A program made the position numbers and the translations under genes. Below, one piece after another: positions 1-13,647 of a stretch of DNA of 64,000 nt. Every line of letters begins with the position of its first letter. Position 1 is the first letter of the stretch. Below the pieces are notes generated by a model. That model was not told the origin of the DNA and did not search any database. It was given only the letters and a program-made list of their open reading frames with translations. Origin of the DNA: Pseudocercospora fijiensis CIRAD86 (taxonomy: Eukaryota > Ascomycota > Dothideomycetes > Mycosphaerellales > Mycosphaerellaceae). The DNA is taken from positions 587,522 to 651,521 of the forward strand of contig NW_006921545.1 in NCBI RefSeq assembly GCF_000340215.1, given 5' to 3'.

Positions 1-3000
1 AGCACTGAACCTAAAAGAACATTATATTATTGCAATCTAAGAGCCCTAGCTTAACCTATATACAAAGAGACTAGCAACAGTTAAAGACCTAAGATACCAC
101 CCAATTATCTATAACTAGGGAGCCCTAAGGACATGCATCTATATTAGCAAGGAGATAGATACAGAAACCTAGCAGGCTATACTATAGGAGGATAGGGACC
201 TAATATCAGTTTAAGTGGAGACATCTTAAGGTATACTCCAAGTCTACTGCATATACAACCTACTACTAGACTTAAGAAGCAGTACCTAACTGAAAACCCT
301 AGAAAGACTACCTAGAGTTATCTAGGGGAACACCTACTAAATCCTACTTAGGGATTTCAACCTCTACTACCCCCTCTAGGGCTTAGACTTTACCCTAGCT
401 TACTACTTCCTAGTAGGAAGACTAATTAACATATTAGGGAGGGAAGGAATAGAAATTGTTACCCTAAAGGGACTAATTACTTAGGAGGCAAGAGGAAGCA
501 GCAGTATACTAGACCTATACTTTGCATTATATTAGATTAGGAATAGGATTATAAGATATAGGGTTAACTAGGAACTAGAAGAATTATTAGACTACTTCCC
601 GGTATAGATTGAGCTGAATATCTAAGCCAATTAGGAAAGGGAACTAGAGGAGAAGCTTAACTAGAAAGGTACCTAATAGGGTAGGATTAGGGAGGAACTA
701 GAAAGGGACCTAAAACTAGAGGAACTCTTAACAAAGCACCTACTAAGGCTAGAGGACATTAATAAGGCAGTAGAAGAACTAATAGGAATCCTGAAACAGG
801 TAGCTAAAAAGCATACCCTAGCAAAGAAACATTTACTATACTAGCAACTATACTAGACTAGTAAGTGTATAAGGAAGGTTAAAGTAGCAAGGAAGGCTAG
901 GAGGCAGTAGACACAAACCTATACCTAGGAAGTATAGGACAACTATAATAAAGCCTACTAGGAAAAGAAGATCTAGATTAAGAAAGACAAGATATAAGAA
1001 TAGAGATCTATAATAGGAATAATTACAAAGAAACTAGAGGAGATATAGAGGATAGCTAAATAGGCAAGGAGACCTAAATAGGACAAGGATACGCTACTAC
1101 AATTCCCGGATATTATAGACTAATAAGGACAAATGCAGACTATAATAGAAGGGAAAGTAAGAGCCCTAGGCTAACACTTCTTCTATAGAAAAGTATAAGC
1201 AGACCTATTAGATATAAAGGAGAAAGAACAAGAGACTCTACTACTAGGCATACTAAGAAACACCTAGGTTAAACCCGAAACTATTGAAAGGATCCTAAAG
1301 AAAATTCTAGGCAATAAGGCACTAGGAGAAGACAAGATCTATAATAAACTTCTAAAAGTATATAGGAAGGGGCTAGCCCTAGCACTAGCTAATATCTTTT
1401 TATAAAGCCTAGCACTAGGACACTACCTAAGACTATTTAGGAAGTCCCTAATAGTAGTGCTAAGGAAGCCCTAGAAGGAAGACTATATACAGCTTAAGGC
1501 CTATAGACTAATAGCCCTACTTAATATAATAGGCAAGGTGCTAGAAAAAATTGTCGCTAAAAGGCTAATAACCTTTGCCGAGGAAAGGAACATCCTTCCT
1601 AAAGGCTAGATAGGAGGAAGAAAGAAGAGGTTAATACTAACAGCTATAGAACTAATTATAGAATAGATTAAGTATATCTAGCACTATAGTTAAAACTAGG
1701 TAGCAACCCTCCTCTCCCTTAATATCTTAGGAGCCTTTAATAATGTCTCCTATAAAAGGCTCCTATATATACTTAAATAGAAAGCTATACTAAACTAGAT
1801 AGTCTAATTCATCTAGTCCTTCCTATAGGAAAGATCAATATAGCTTATTCTAGGCAAATTCAAATCAGATCTAATACTAACTAAAAAGGGAATCCCCTAA
1901 GGATTAACACTCTCCCTAATCCTCTTCCTTATCTTTATAGTAGACCTACTCCTACTCCTAGAATTAAAAAACATATTAGCATTAGGGTTTATAGATAACA
2001 CAAACATCCTAGCCTAGTCTAAGACAATAGAAACCAACTATAAGATCCTAGAAGAGAAGTACTAAGAGTATAAAAAATAGGCAAGGAGATATAGAGCAAA
2101 ATTCGCCCTAGAAAAGTACTAGCTCATCCACTTTAGTAAGGCTAAATTAACCTATAATATAAAGCAATCAATTACTATCTAAGGCTTTGAAACCTAACTA
2201 TTAGTAGAGCTTAGGGTACTAGGGATCTAGCTAGACCTATCACCAAATTAAGGACTACAAGTAAAGAAGGGAAAGTACAGGGCAGATACTAACATACAAT
2301 CCATTAATAGGGTTATAGCCTCCATATAGGGGGCTACATTCGACAAAGCCAAAGTTGCCTACAAAGCAATTATCAAGCTAGCAATGCTATATAGAGTATA
2401 GATATCGACAGCCTAGGAGAAAACACTATAGAGGATCGAGCAACTAGTTCGTAGGTCCTAAACCCATGGCCTAAAGAAAAACCTAGGAGTATACCAAACT
2501 ATACTAATAAGGGTAGTAGAAATGGAATTAGGGATCCTACTAGTTAAACAATACTCTAAGGGACTAAGACACTAATACGCGGCAAAGACAATAGAATACC
2601 TAGTCTAATAGACTATCTAAAAGGCACTAGACAAGATAAAAGCCTAGTGCATTAGGACTAGGAGGCGAGATAGACTATAAATAACTCCCTAGAAAGTTAA
2701 AGACCTAGAGCAATATAGAGTCTTAATAAGAGAAATGCTAGAGAAAGAGCTTTAAGGACTAAATATAAGGCTAAAGGAAGACAAGCTAAAGGGAGAGAAA
2801 CAAAGCCTAGCAGAGTTAATTGCTAGACACCTATAGGAGTAGGAATAGAACAAAACATAAGTTAGACTAGGAACCCTAAAGGTACTAATCAAATTTAGTC
2901 AACACAACTACTAGCTCTATAAGGACCTAAATAGGGCCGAGGTAAGCCTAGCTATCTAAATCAGATCTAAATATATTAGACTTAGGTCTTACCTATTTAG

Positions 3001-3501
3001 AAGAAACGTCCTAGGAATTAAAAGCAGAGCGTACTAATATAGCTACTAATCTTAGAACCCTAAGTATATACTACTAGTCTGCCCTCTATAGTTAGAAGGC
3101 AGAAGTAATTAGAGACTAAAAGCAATAGAAAGGGAATACGATAAGCTAATCTAGAGCAAAGAAGACCTAAAGAGGATAGTAAAGTAGATTATTAAACAGG
3201 GATTTATACAACAATTCGCACTAGTAAGGGAAACTAAGGAGTAGATAAGAAGGAGGGAAGAAGAGGGGGAAAGAAGGGTAGGGCAGTAGGCAAGGTAGTT
3301 AGAGGGTAACAACTATAATACTAGTACACCCTAGAGGAAGGAAAACAAGGAAACGAGGAAGATTAACACTTATAAATAGGACAGGAGGGAGGTTTTTACT
3401 AACTAAGTTGGTTTCCTACCTAAAACAATATATAGAAACAGACCTACATAGGCCGAAAGGCACTATAACAGGCAAATGAAATATCTATCTATCTATCTAT
3501 A
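1..3501 (+). mobile_element. LINE copy A (Tad/I-like), 5' part outside window
   Basis: A non-LTR retrotransposon entering the window near the start of its second ORF. It aligns base for base with the full-length copies at 8734-13632 and 43659-48548. The reverse transcriptase is recognisable: a KKGIPQG block near 1890 and the catalytic box read as F-I-D-N near 1987, where the family has F-x-D-D. A C-terminal Cys-rich segment follows near 3030-3090. Stops fall at Gln and Trp codons, as RIP produces. The 3' end is GGCAAATGAA followed by an (ATCT)n tail at about 3480-3501. Copy B starts immediately after that tail. Dead element; family assignment is confident, clade less so. Confidence 0.9.
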
Positions 3502-5229
3502 TACTTAAATAGAAAGCTATACTAAACTAGATAGTCCAATTTATCTAGTCCTTCCTATAGGAAAGATCAATATAGCTTATTCTAGGCAAATTCAAATTAG
3601 ATCTAATACTAACTAAAAAGGGAATCCCCTAAGGATTAATACTCTCCTTAATCCTCTTCCTTATCTTTATAGTAGACCTACTCCTACTCCTAGAATCAAA
3701 AAACATATTAGCATTAGGGTTTATAGATAATACAAACATCCTAGCCTAGTCTAAGACAATAGAAACCAACTATAAGATCCTAGAAGAGAAGCACTAAGAG
3801 TATAAAAAATAGGTAAGGAGATATAGAGTAAAATTCGCCTTAGAAAAGTACTAGCTTATCTACTTTAGCAAGGCTAAATCAACCTATAATATAAAGCAAT
3901 CAATTACTATCTAAGGCTTTAAAACCTAACTATTAGCAGAGCTTAGGGTACTAGGGATCTAGCTAGATCCAAAACTGAATTAGGGACTATAAGTAAAGAA
4001 GGCAAAGCAGAGGGCAGATGCTAATATACAATCTATTAATAGGCTTATAGCCTCTATATAGGGGGCTATATTCGAGAAAGCTAAAGTTATATACAAAGCA
4101 ATTGTCAAGCTAGCAATACTATATAGAGCACAGATATAGACAGCCTAGGAGAAAACACTAAAGAGGATTAAGCAACCAATTAATAGGTCCTAAACCTAAA
4201 GCCTAAAGAAAATCCTAGGAGTATACAAAACTATACTAATAAGGGTAGTAGAAATAGAAATAGGGATCCTACTAGTTAAATAATACTTTAAGGGACTAAG
4301 ACACTAATATACAGCAAAGACAATAGAATACCTAGCCTAACAGACTATCTAAAAGGCACTAGACAAGATAAAAGCCTAGTATATTAGGACTAGGAGGCGA
4401 GATAGACTATAAATAACTCCCTAGAAGGTTAAAGACCTAGAGCAATATAGAGTCTTAATAAGAGAAATGCTAGAGAAAGAGCTTTAGGGACTAAATATAA
4501 GGCTAAAGGAAGACAAGCTAAAGGGAGAGAAACAAAGCCTAGTAGAATCAATTACTAGATACCTATAGGAGTAGGAATAGAATAAAATACAAGTTAGACT
4601 AGGAACCCTAAAGGTACTAATTAAATTTAGTTAATATAACTATTAGCTCTATAAGGACCTAAACAGGGCCGAGGCAAGCCTAGCTATCTAAATTAGATCT
4701 GAATACATTAGACTTAGATCTTACCTATTTAGAAGAAACGTCCTAGGAATTGAAAGTAGGGCTTGCTAATATAGCTACTAATCTTAGAACCCTAAGTATA
4801 TACTGCTAGTCTACCCTTAATAGTTAGAAGGCAGAAGTAATTGGAGACTAAAAGCAATAAAAAGGGAATACGACAAGCTAATCTAGAGCAAAGAAGACCT
4901 AAAGAGGATAGTAAAGTAGATTATTAAATAGGGATTTGTATAACAATTCGTACTAGTAAGGGAAACTAAGGAGTAGATAAGAAGGAGGGAAGAAGAGGGG
5001 GAAAGAAGGGCAGGGTAGCAGGCAAGGTAGTTAGAGGGTAACAACTATAATACTAGTATACCCTAGAGGAAGGAAAATAAGGAAACGAGGAAGATTAACA
5101 CTTATAAATAGGATAGGAGGGAGGTTTTTACTAACTAAGTTGGTTTCCTACCTAAAACAATACATAGAAACAGACCTATATAGGCCGAAAGGCACTACAA
5201 TAGGCAAATGAAAAAAAAAAAAAAAAAAA
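3502..5229 (+). mobile_element. LINE copy B, 5'-truncated, poly-A tail
   Basis: A second copy of the same LINE, starting inside the reverse transcriptase at the position equivalent to about 1768 of copy A and running to the common 3' end. 5' truncation is the usual outcome of target-primed reverse transcription. Unlike the other three copies, which end in (ATCT)n, this one ends in 19 A residues at 5211-5229. It abuts the ATCT tail of copy A, so it probably inserted there. C/T and G/A differences from copy A are of the RIP type. Confidence 0.9.
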
Positions 5230-8200
5230 TATACTATAATATATCGATACTAACTCTATATAGATATATTATAGCTAACCTAATATAGCTAGATCTAGCC
5301 TATAATAGTAACTAGTGAATCTTCTATATATACAATCTAAATATTTTCTATATACTATTAGTAATCGCTAGGAATTAACTCTCCTCTAGTGCTAGAACTA
5401 AGTAGCTACGTTCGTACGTAGTATTAGTAGAGATATTATCTGCTTCTTATTAGATAATAAAGGAGGTATCCTAGGCCTTCGGTTTCGATCCTATCTCTAT
5501 AACAACTATACTATATAGAGGCTAATAGCGCTATATAGATTAGAATAGGACCTAGCTAAGCAAGGAAGCCGTACTACTATTAAGGTAGCTCGGGCCCTAA
5601 TAATATATACTAGATTTCTATACTAGGTTGCTAGGGTTACGTATAGTCGACGTACTAATACGTATACTATACGAAATTAGCACTAGATAAAAGCCTAATA
5701 TAGCCTATATCTACTATTTTAGCGTAAGGGCCTACCTAGTAATCTATAGTATAGAAACAAATAACGGCAAAAGGAAGGATATACTACTAAATACTATATA
5801 CGTAGCCTTGCGTACCTATACTAGATACCTATATAGTTATAAGAGATAGTCTATCTATCGGATATACGTACCCTTACGAATAAGAGTACTATATATAAGA
5901 GATATTATATTTAACGAAAGTAGATTCTATAATAGAAATAATATTAATATAGGTATTATTATAACTAACTAAGAACTTACGGAATATAGTAATCTCGAAG
6001 AGCTATAAGTACCTACTCGGAGTATTAGTTTAACGAGCTTCGAGAAGTATACGATATACCTCCAGACCTTATTAGGTCTAGGGCTAAGGGGTAGATATAC
6101 TAATAGGACCTAGTCGACTTCTAATAGTTACTCCTATAAGGCTATTAGATAAGCCTATTAGGTAAGAACTACCTTAACAATTACTAACGGTACTACTAAT
6201 TAAGCTATAGCTTATATAGGTATATTAACTATAGAAATAGCACTTTCTAATTAATATACGCGATATACTATAACCGCGTAATAATATACTAGATAGATTA
6301 CTAGACCTAACTATTAATTAGCAACCCGACCCTAGGAACGATACTAGTAATTATAGCCCTACTAATAGTATAGATATACTAGGTTACATATCTAATATAG
6401 ATATAAACCTACTACGTATAGAGCTTTCTAAATTACTAATACTAATTAAAGCAGCTAATAGATCGTATCGTTATTTACTAAATATAGGAGGCCCGTACTA
6501 TAGAGTTAATAAACCCTATAAAAGATAGCGAGTAGCGGCTATCTACCGAGCTAGCCGCTACTTTATTAGCGACTGAGAACTAGCGAGAAACCTCCTACTA
6601 TTTAGCAATCTGTATATAGTAGTAGAATGCGGAGCTGTCTCGATATGTAGTAATAGTACTAATAGCGATTAAGTCGATAGCGACTAAGTTAATAGCGATC
6701 TACTACTACTTTCTTATAACGAAGACGACCTAACCCTTACTTTAAAAGTATTAGAATTGCTAGAAGATCTATAAAACTAGCGCTGGGTGTAGAAGAGTTA
6801 ATTTAAAGAGTATTAGAAAAACGCTATAAGAGTAGAGTTTTATAAGGCACTAATAACTTATATATTTAAATAGAAAAATCTAAAACATATACTAGAATAA
6901 CTATCCCTACTACCGCTTCTATAGGGCTTTTAGTATAAATGTAATATATAAGGCCGCTTAGTAAAGTTTAAAGCTAGATTATATATAACGGGCGATCTAT
7001 AGAGGAATATATACTTAGATATATATACTTCTATACTAGTAGCAAGGGTGTTCTGTATCTTAATAGCTATTACTAGAGGCTTCGACCTAGAAGCGGAATA
7101 GATAGACGCTATTAATACCTTGCTAAATGCTAGCCTGCCTTATATACTATATTTAAGGCTACTAGAAGGGTTTAAATAGAAGGGGAAGGTACTATAGTTA
7201 TTACAAGCACTATATAGTCTTTAAGAATCGCTAAGGCTATAGTATAATAACCTTACTACTACTCTCGAAAACAAACTTAGTATATAACTAGTAGATAACA
7301 TAGATTGCCTATATACTAACCTAGATAAATAGGTATCTATTTTCTTCTATATAGACGATATAGTGCTATTATACTACCGCTAATATAGGTAGAAAGCAAT
7401 AGACCTTAAGTAAAAGCTTATTAAGGAATACGAGCTTAATAACCTAGGCAAGCTCTCTTAGTTTCTTGGTATTAAAGTTATACGTAATAGATAGAATAGA
7501 AAGCTATAGTTATTATAGAAGACCTATACTAAGAAGATAGGTTAGCGCTATGGAATTAACCCCGATAGTAGTAGGCGAGTAGAGGTACTATTACTAACTA
7601 GGTACGAGCCCTACGAGAAGACTAGTAGGGATATATACCTAAATTTAGCAGCAATCCTAGTCTATTCAAACCGTATAGGTTTACTTAACTTCGTAGCAGT
7701 TTAAACTAGGCTAGACATTGCTATATCCCTACTATCTAAGGCCCTATAGAACCTACGACTAGATAGTATAGCGGCGGCAAATTAGTATATTAAATACCTT
7801 CTACAGACAAAGCACCTATACCTATAATAAAACGTAGATAGACTAGCAATTACCGCTTATTCAAGCTAGGAACTTTATAAATTCTATAGAGCTTCTAACG
7901 CCTCCTAGAGTAGCTATAAAGGTACTAGATAGTTACTAGAGGGATCGTTGTTTAGCCTATTTAACGGACTAGTCAATGAGAAGGTAGTATAATAGCTAAC
8001 TATTACTAAATCTACGACTAAAGCTAAGCTACTAGCTACCTTATATATAGGCTAAGAACTAATATAGTAGAAACGTTTCTTTAGTAATATTAGCCTTATA
8101 TTAGATTGCCTACCTATCCTATATCACGATAGTGTATAGGCTTTTCGAAGTATTAAGGCAGATACTAGTAAGCTAGATACTAAGCTTAGGTATATAGATA

Positions 8201-8330
8201 TTTATTAATACTAGGTACGCTAAGAATACGAGGTAGGCCGCATTCTATATAGATACTTAGTAATATAGGATATGCTAGCTGGTAGATTAACTAAGCCCTA
8301 TAGTCTGTAGAACTAGAAGGGGGGGGGGAT
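5230..8330 (+). mobile_element. Copia (Ty1-type) retrotransposon relic, 5'-truncated
   Basis: Plus-strand pol remains without a recognisable gag, protease or 5' LTR. Integrase-like sequence appears to lie around 5490-6100, followed by a poorly conserved linker. The reverse transcriptase lies at about 6900-7700, with an ALYSL-x-ES-x-RLxYNNL block near 7205-7250 (Copia ALYGLKQSPR-type motif) and an intact F-Y-I-D-D catalytic box at 7345-7359. Copia RNase H occupies about 7880-8300, including a TKSTTKAKLLA stretch near 8005. The order integrase before reverse transcriptase identifies Copia. A polypurine tract at 8315-8328 closes the internal region. Many Gln/Trp stops from RIP. Confidence 0.82.
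8315..8328 (+). other. Polypurine tract of the Copia relic
   Basis: AGAA followed by ten G residues, directly after the RNase H relic. In LTR retrotransposons this is the plus-strand primer just inside the 3' LTR, so an LTR should begin near 8330. Confidence 0.65.
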
Positions 8331-8718
8331 AGTAGCTAAAACTAATAGTAGTACTCTCTAGATCGGTAATAATACTACCTCCTAAACAAGAAGAGTTAAT
8401 TAAGACACTTTCTAGCAAACTACGCTAATAAAAGTGTCTAATACGATAACGACAACTAATTAGAATATAGTATTTAAGAATTATTTAACCTTACCCTCTA
8501 ATAGAAGCTGAATAATAGCGTAGACAACCTTATAGTATAGGATACGTTATTATTAACTATATTATTACGTCGAGTCTTACTTTAGTTAACTAATAATAAG
8601 TCTATAGCAATTATATTAGTGCTAGTAATAATAGTATAGTAGTCTTAGCTAAGGATATAGCCCTTAGTTTAACTAATCTATTTAACTAATATATATTTAC
8701 TTAATCCTTTATCTAATA
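8331..8718. other. AT-rich sequence after the Copia PPT, probable LTR remnant
   Basis: No coding potential seen. By position it should be the Copia 3' LTR, but no second copy exists in the window to compare. The target sequence of LINE C also occurs here at 8692-8706, so the flank carries a short local duplication. Confidence 0.4.
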
Positions 8719-8733
8719 TATATTTACTTAATC
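8719..8733. repeat. LINE C target-site duplication, left
   Basis: TATATTTACTTAATC, repeated exactly at 13633-13647 after the LINE tail. An earlier copy at 8692-8706 continues to match the right flank over 26 bp with one C/T change, so the exact duplicated unit is uncertain. Confidence 0.7.
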
Positions 8734-8762
8734 GACAACTATATAACTATACAATCGAAAAA

Positions 8763-10075
8763 ATGGCAGCGAACAATTAGAGACGAAGGGAAGACAGTTA
8801 AGAAGGAAGGGAGGACGAATAGAAAGCACTATATACTAGGGCAGAGGAGGTGCTAAAGGCGGAAGATAGAAGAACCCCTAAGAGGGCATATAGGATAATA
8901 ATCTCAGAACTCCTTAGAGGACTGAAAGCAATCTATAGCTAGGCAAGCTACGTAATTACAAAGGTAGCTAATATAGTCGTAGTAAAGATTACGAAGAAAC
9001 AATAGGAGATAAGCCTAAACTACCGCACCTAGGTAGCAGTAGCTAGTTAGGAGGCGCTAAAACCCCCGAGGACAGTAGTTAGAGTCTACATTACGGACCT
9101 ATAGGAGCAAAAGGAAATCTAAGGACTTATAGGGAAAGAGATTGTAGAAAGAATTGCAGTTAAAGAAGTAATTAGGGCTAGGAACGAAGGTAAAGGGGTA
9201 ATTAAGCTATTTATAGTATAAGAGTAGGACAAAAAGAAGCTAGAAACATAAAAAGAATAGACAACTAAGATAGGGAAAACAGTAAAGGTCTCCTAATAGC
9301 AATTTATAATTATAGCCTATAGTATAACAAGAAGCTTTAAGGAAGAACAGGATATTAAGAGCCTATAGAGACAAAACCAAGCTATATGCCTAGGCCTAAA
9401 GATTACAAAAGTAGCATAGATTAAAAGGAAAATTGAAGAGACTAAGAAGCAGTCTTCCCTAATTATCTAGGTAGGGAGTATAGAGTAAGCTAATATAGTA
9501 CTAGACTAGGGGTTGTTCTAGGACTTTAAAAGATTGGAAACAGAGATATATAGAAGCAACTATAGGATAATGCAGTGCTTTAAATGTTAATACTATAGAC
9601 ACTTAGCAGCTAAGTGCACAAAGACAACTAATACCTACTCCTATTATATAGGGGATTACTAGGTTAAAGAATGCAAAGTATACAAGAGAGAGGCAAGATA
9701 TACATACTACACTAAAAGACACCCCTCTTAGGCGAAGGAATGCCTAGTAAGAATATAGGCAGCTAGGAAGGCAAAGGAAGCTAGAATCAATATACTAAAA
9801 AGATATACAATAAGCTAGGGCAGCTAGGTATAGAAGCAACCTAGCTAAGTACTACAAAAGAGGTCTAGATAAGATAATAGGTTCATATTTAGGGCCTTAC
9901 TAGCATAAGAGAGTCACTAGCAACTAAGGAGACTAAGATACCTTAACATTGTAGGAAAGGAAGTAGGGTAGATAAAGCTTAGTTAAATATTAGTCTAAAG
10001 TAAGGGAAGACTAAAGGAAAACTTATAGGGAAATAATATAGATAAAACCTAATAAACATTGTAACATTACTAAAC
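8763..10075 (+). pseudogene. LINE C ORF1, Gag-like zinc-knuckle protein relic
   Basis: Starts at an intact ATG (MAANN-stop). The frame carries stops that fit mutated Gln/Trp codons. At 9570-9700 there are zinc knuckles of the CCHC type: the first reads QCFKC-x-YYRHLAAKC, keeping C, C, H and C; the second has lost cysteines to tyrosine. LINE ORF1 proteins bind their own RNA and form the retrotransposition particle. The equivalent in copy D has lost its start codon. ORF2 lies in another frame and overlaps or closely follows. Confidence 0.8.
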
Positions 10076-13000
10076 ATTATATAGTACAATGTTAACAAGA
10101 GCAAAGACAAGGTACAGAGGAGCTTCCTTTAAGTACTGAACCTAAAAGAATATTACATTATTGCAATCTAAGAGCCCTAGCTTAACCTATATATAAAGAG
10201 ACTAGCAATAGTCAAAGACCTAAGATACTACCTAATTATCTATAACTAGGGAGCCCTAAGGATATATATCTATATTAGCAAGGAGATAGATATAGAAACC
10301 TAGCAGGCTATACTATAGGAGGATAGGGACCTAATATTAGTTTAAGTAGAGACATCCTAAGGTATACTCTAAGTCTACTATATATACAACCTACTACTAG
10401 ACTTAAGAAGCAGTACCTAACTAAAAACCCTAGAAAGACTACCTAGAGTTATCTAGGGGAATACCTACTAAATCCTACTTAGGGATTTCAACCTCTACTA
10501 CCCCCTCTAAGGCTTAGACTTTACCCTAGCTTACTACTTCCTAGTAGGAAGACTAATTAATATATTAGAGAGGGAAGGAATAGAAATTGTTACCCTAAAG
10601 GGACTAATTACTTAGGAGGCAAGAGGAAGCAGTAGCATACTAGACCTATACTTTGCATTACATTAGATTAGGAACAGGATTACAAGATATAGGGTCAACT
10701 AGGAGCTAGAAGAATTATTAGACTACTTCCCGGTACAGATTAAGCTAAATGTCTAAGCTAATTAGGAAAGGGAACTAGAGGAGAAGCTTAACTAGAAAGG
10801 TACCTAATAGGATAGGATTAGGGAGGAACTAGAAAGGGACCTAAAATTAGAGGAACTCTTAACAAAGTACCTCCTAAGGCTAGAGGATATTAACGAGGCA
10901 GTAGAAGAACTAATAGGAATCCTAAAACAGGTAGCTAGAAAGTATACCCTAGCAAAGAAACATTCACTATACTAGCAACTATACTAGACTAGTAAGTATA
11001 TAAGGAAGGTTAAAGTAGCAAGGAAGGCTAGGAGGTAGTAGATATAAACCTATATCTAGGAAGTATAGGACAACTATAACAAAGCCTACTAGGAAAAGAA
11101 GATCTAGATTAAGAAGGATAAGATACAAGAATAGAGATCTATAATAGGAATAATTATAAAGAAACTAGAGGAGATGTAGAGGATAGCTAAATAGGCAAGG
11201 AGACCTAAATAGGACAAAGATATACTACTACAATTCCCGGATATTATAGACTAATAAGGACAAATATAGACTATAATAGAAGGGAAAGCAAGAGCTCTAG
11301 GCTAACACTTCTTCTATAGAAAAGTATAAGCAGACCTATTAGATATAAAGGAGAAGGAATAAGAGACTCTACTACTAGGTATACTAAGAGATACCTAGGT
11401 CAAACCCGAAACTATTAAAAGGATCCTAAAGAAAATTCTAGACAATAAGGCACTAGGAGAAGACAAGATCTATAATAAACTTCTAAAAGCATATAGGAAG
11501 GGGCTAGCCCTAGTACTAGCTAATATCTTTTTATAAAGCCTAGCACTAGGACACTACCTAAGACTATTTAGGAAGTCCCTAATAGTAGTACTAAGGAAGC
11601 CCTAGAAGGAAGACTATACGCAGCTTAAGGCCTATAGACTAATAGCCCTACTTAATATAATAGGCAAGGTGCTAGAAAAAATTGTCGCTAAAAGGCTAAC
11701 AACCTTTACCGAGGAAAGGAATATCCTTCCTAAAGGCTAAATAGGAGGAAGAAAGAAGAGGTTAATACTAACAGCTATAGAACTAATTATAGAACAGATT
11801 AAGTATATCTAGCACTATAGTTAAAACTAGGTAGCAACCCTCCTCTCCCTTAATATCTTAGGAGCCTTTAATAATGTCTCCTATAAAAGGCTCCTATATA
11901 TACTTAAATAGAAGGCTATACTAAACTAGATAGTCTAATTTATCTAGTCCTTCCTATAGGAAAGGTCAATATAGCTTATTCTAGGCAAATTCAAATTAGA
12001 CCTAATACTAACTAAAAAGGGAATCCCCTAAGGATTAATACTCTCCCTAATCCTCTTCCTTATCTTTATAGCAGACCTACTCCTACTCCTAGAATTAAGA
12101 AACATATTAGCATTAGGGTTTGTAGATAACACAAACATCCTAGCCTAGTCTAAGACAATAGAAACCAACTATAAGATCCTAGAAGAGAAGCACTAGGAGT
12201 ATAAAAAATAGGTAAAGAGATATAGAGCAAAATTCGCCCTAGAAAAATACTAGCTTATCTACTTTAGCAAGGCTAAATCAACCTATAATATAAAGCAATC
12301 AATTACTATCTAAGGCTTTAAAACCTAACTATTAGTAGAGCTTAGGGTACTAGGGATCTAGCTAGACCTAAAACTAAATTAGGGACTATAAGTAAAGAAG
12401 GCAAAGCAGAGGGCAGATACTAATATGCAATCTATTAATAGGCTTATAGCCTCTATATAGGGGGCTACATTCGAGAAAGCTAAAGTTATATACAAAGCAA
12501 TTGTTAAGCTAGCAATACTATATAGAGTATAGATATAGATAGCCTAGGAGAAAACACTAAAGAGGATCGAGTAACTAGTTAGTAGGTCCTAAACCTAAGG
12601 CCTAAAGAAAATCCTAGGAGTATATAAAACTACGCCTATAAGGGTAGTGGAAATAGAATTAGGGATCCTACTAGTTAAATAATACTTTAAGGGACTAAGA
12701 CACTAATATATAGCAAAGATAATAGAATACCTAGCCTAACAGACTATCTAAAAGGCACTAGATAAGATAAAAGCCTAGTACATTAGGACTAGGAGGCGAG
12801 ATAGACTACAAATAACTCCCTAGAAAGTTAAAGACCTAGAGCACTATAGAGTCTTAATAAGAGAAATACTAGAGAAAGAGCCCTAGGGACTAAATGTAAG
12901 GCTAAAGGAAGACAAACTAAAGAGAGAGAAACAAAGCCTAGCAGAATTAATAGCTAGATACCTATAGGAGTAGGAATAGAACAAAACACGAGTTAGACTA

Positions 13001-13600
13001 GGAACCCTAAAGGCACTAATCAAATTTGGTTAATATAACTACTAGCTCTATAAGGACCTAAATAGGGCCGAGGCAAGCCTAGCTATCTGAATTAGATCTA
13101 AATATATTAGATTTAGATCTTACCTATTTAGAAGAAACGTTCTAGGAATTGAAAGCAGGGCTTACTAATATAGCTACTAATCTTAGAACCCTAAGTATAT
13201 ACTGCTAGTCTGCCCTTAATAGTTAGAAGGTAGAAGTAATTAGAGACTAAAAGTAATAGAAAGGGAATACGATAAGCTAATCTAGAGTAAAGAAGACCTA
13301 AAGAGGATAGTAAAGTAGATTATTAAATAGGGATTTATATAACAATTCGTACTAGTAAGGGAAACTAAGGAGTAGATAAGAAGGAGGGAAGAAGAGGGGG
13401 AAAGAAGGGTAAGGTAGCAGGCAAGGTAGTCAGAGGGTAATAACTATAATACTAGTATACCCTAGAGGAAGGAAAACAAGGAAACGAGGAAGATTAACAC
13501 TTATAAATAGGACAGGAGGGAGGTTTTTACTAACTAAGTTGGTTTCCTACCTAAAACAATACATAGAAACAGACCTACATAGGCCGAAAGGCACTATAAT
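10055..13600 (+). pseudogene. LINE C ORF2, endonuclease/reverse transcriptase relic
   Basis: Frame shifted relative to ORF1. It begins with an APE-type endonuclease start (QYNVNKSKDKVQ near 10085) and continues through the RT: KALGEDKI near 11450, LNILGAFNNVSYKRLL near 11850 (original D mutated to N twice), KKGIP-stop-GL near 12015 and F-V-D-N at 12119-12130 where catalytic D-D is expected. A C-terminal Cys-rich stretch follows near 13160-13215. All the catalytic losses are explained by TpG to TpA. It would nick the target and copy the RNA in place; it is inactive. Confidence 0.88.
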
Positions 13601-13632
13601 AGGCAAATGAAATATCTATCTATCTATCTATC

Positions 13633-13647
13633 TATATTTACTTAATC
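13633..13647. repeat. LINE C target-site duplication, right
   Basis: TATATTTACTTAATC, exact partner of 8719-8733. Confidence 0.7.

Larger units (their letters stand above)
8734..13632 (+). mobile_element. LINE copy C, full length
   Basis: Complete Tad/I-like non-LTR element of about 4.9 kb with ORF1 (Gag-like, zinc knuckles), ORF2 (endonuclease, reverse transcriptase, C-terminal Cys-rich domain) and an (ATCT)n tail at 13612-13632. It matches copy D along its length. It retains more CpA and TpG than the flanking Copia and hAT sequences, suggesting a later insertion or fewer RIP cycles. It is inserted in the sequence following the Copia relic. Confidence 0.92.
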
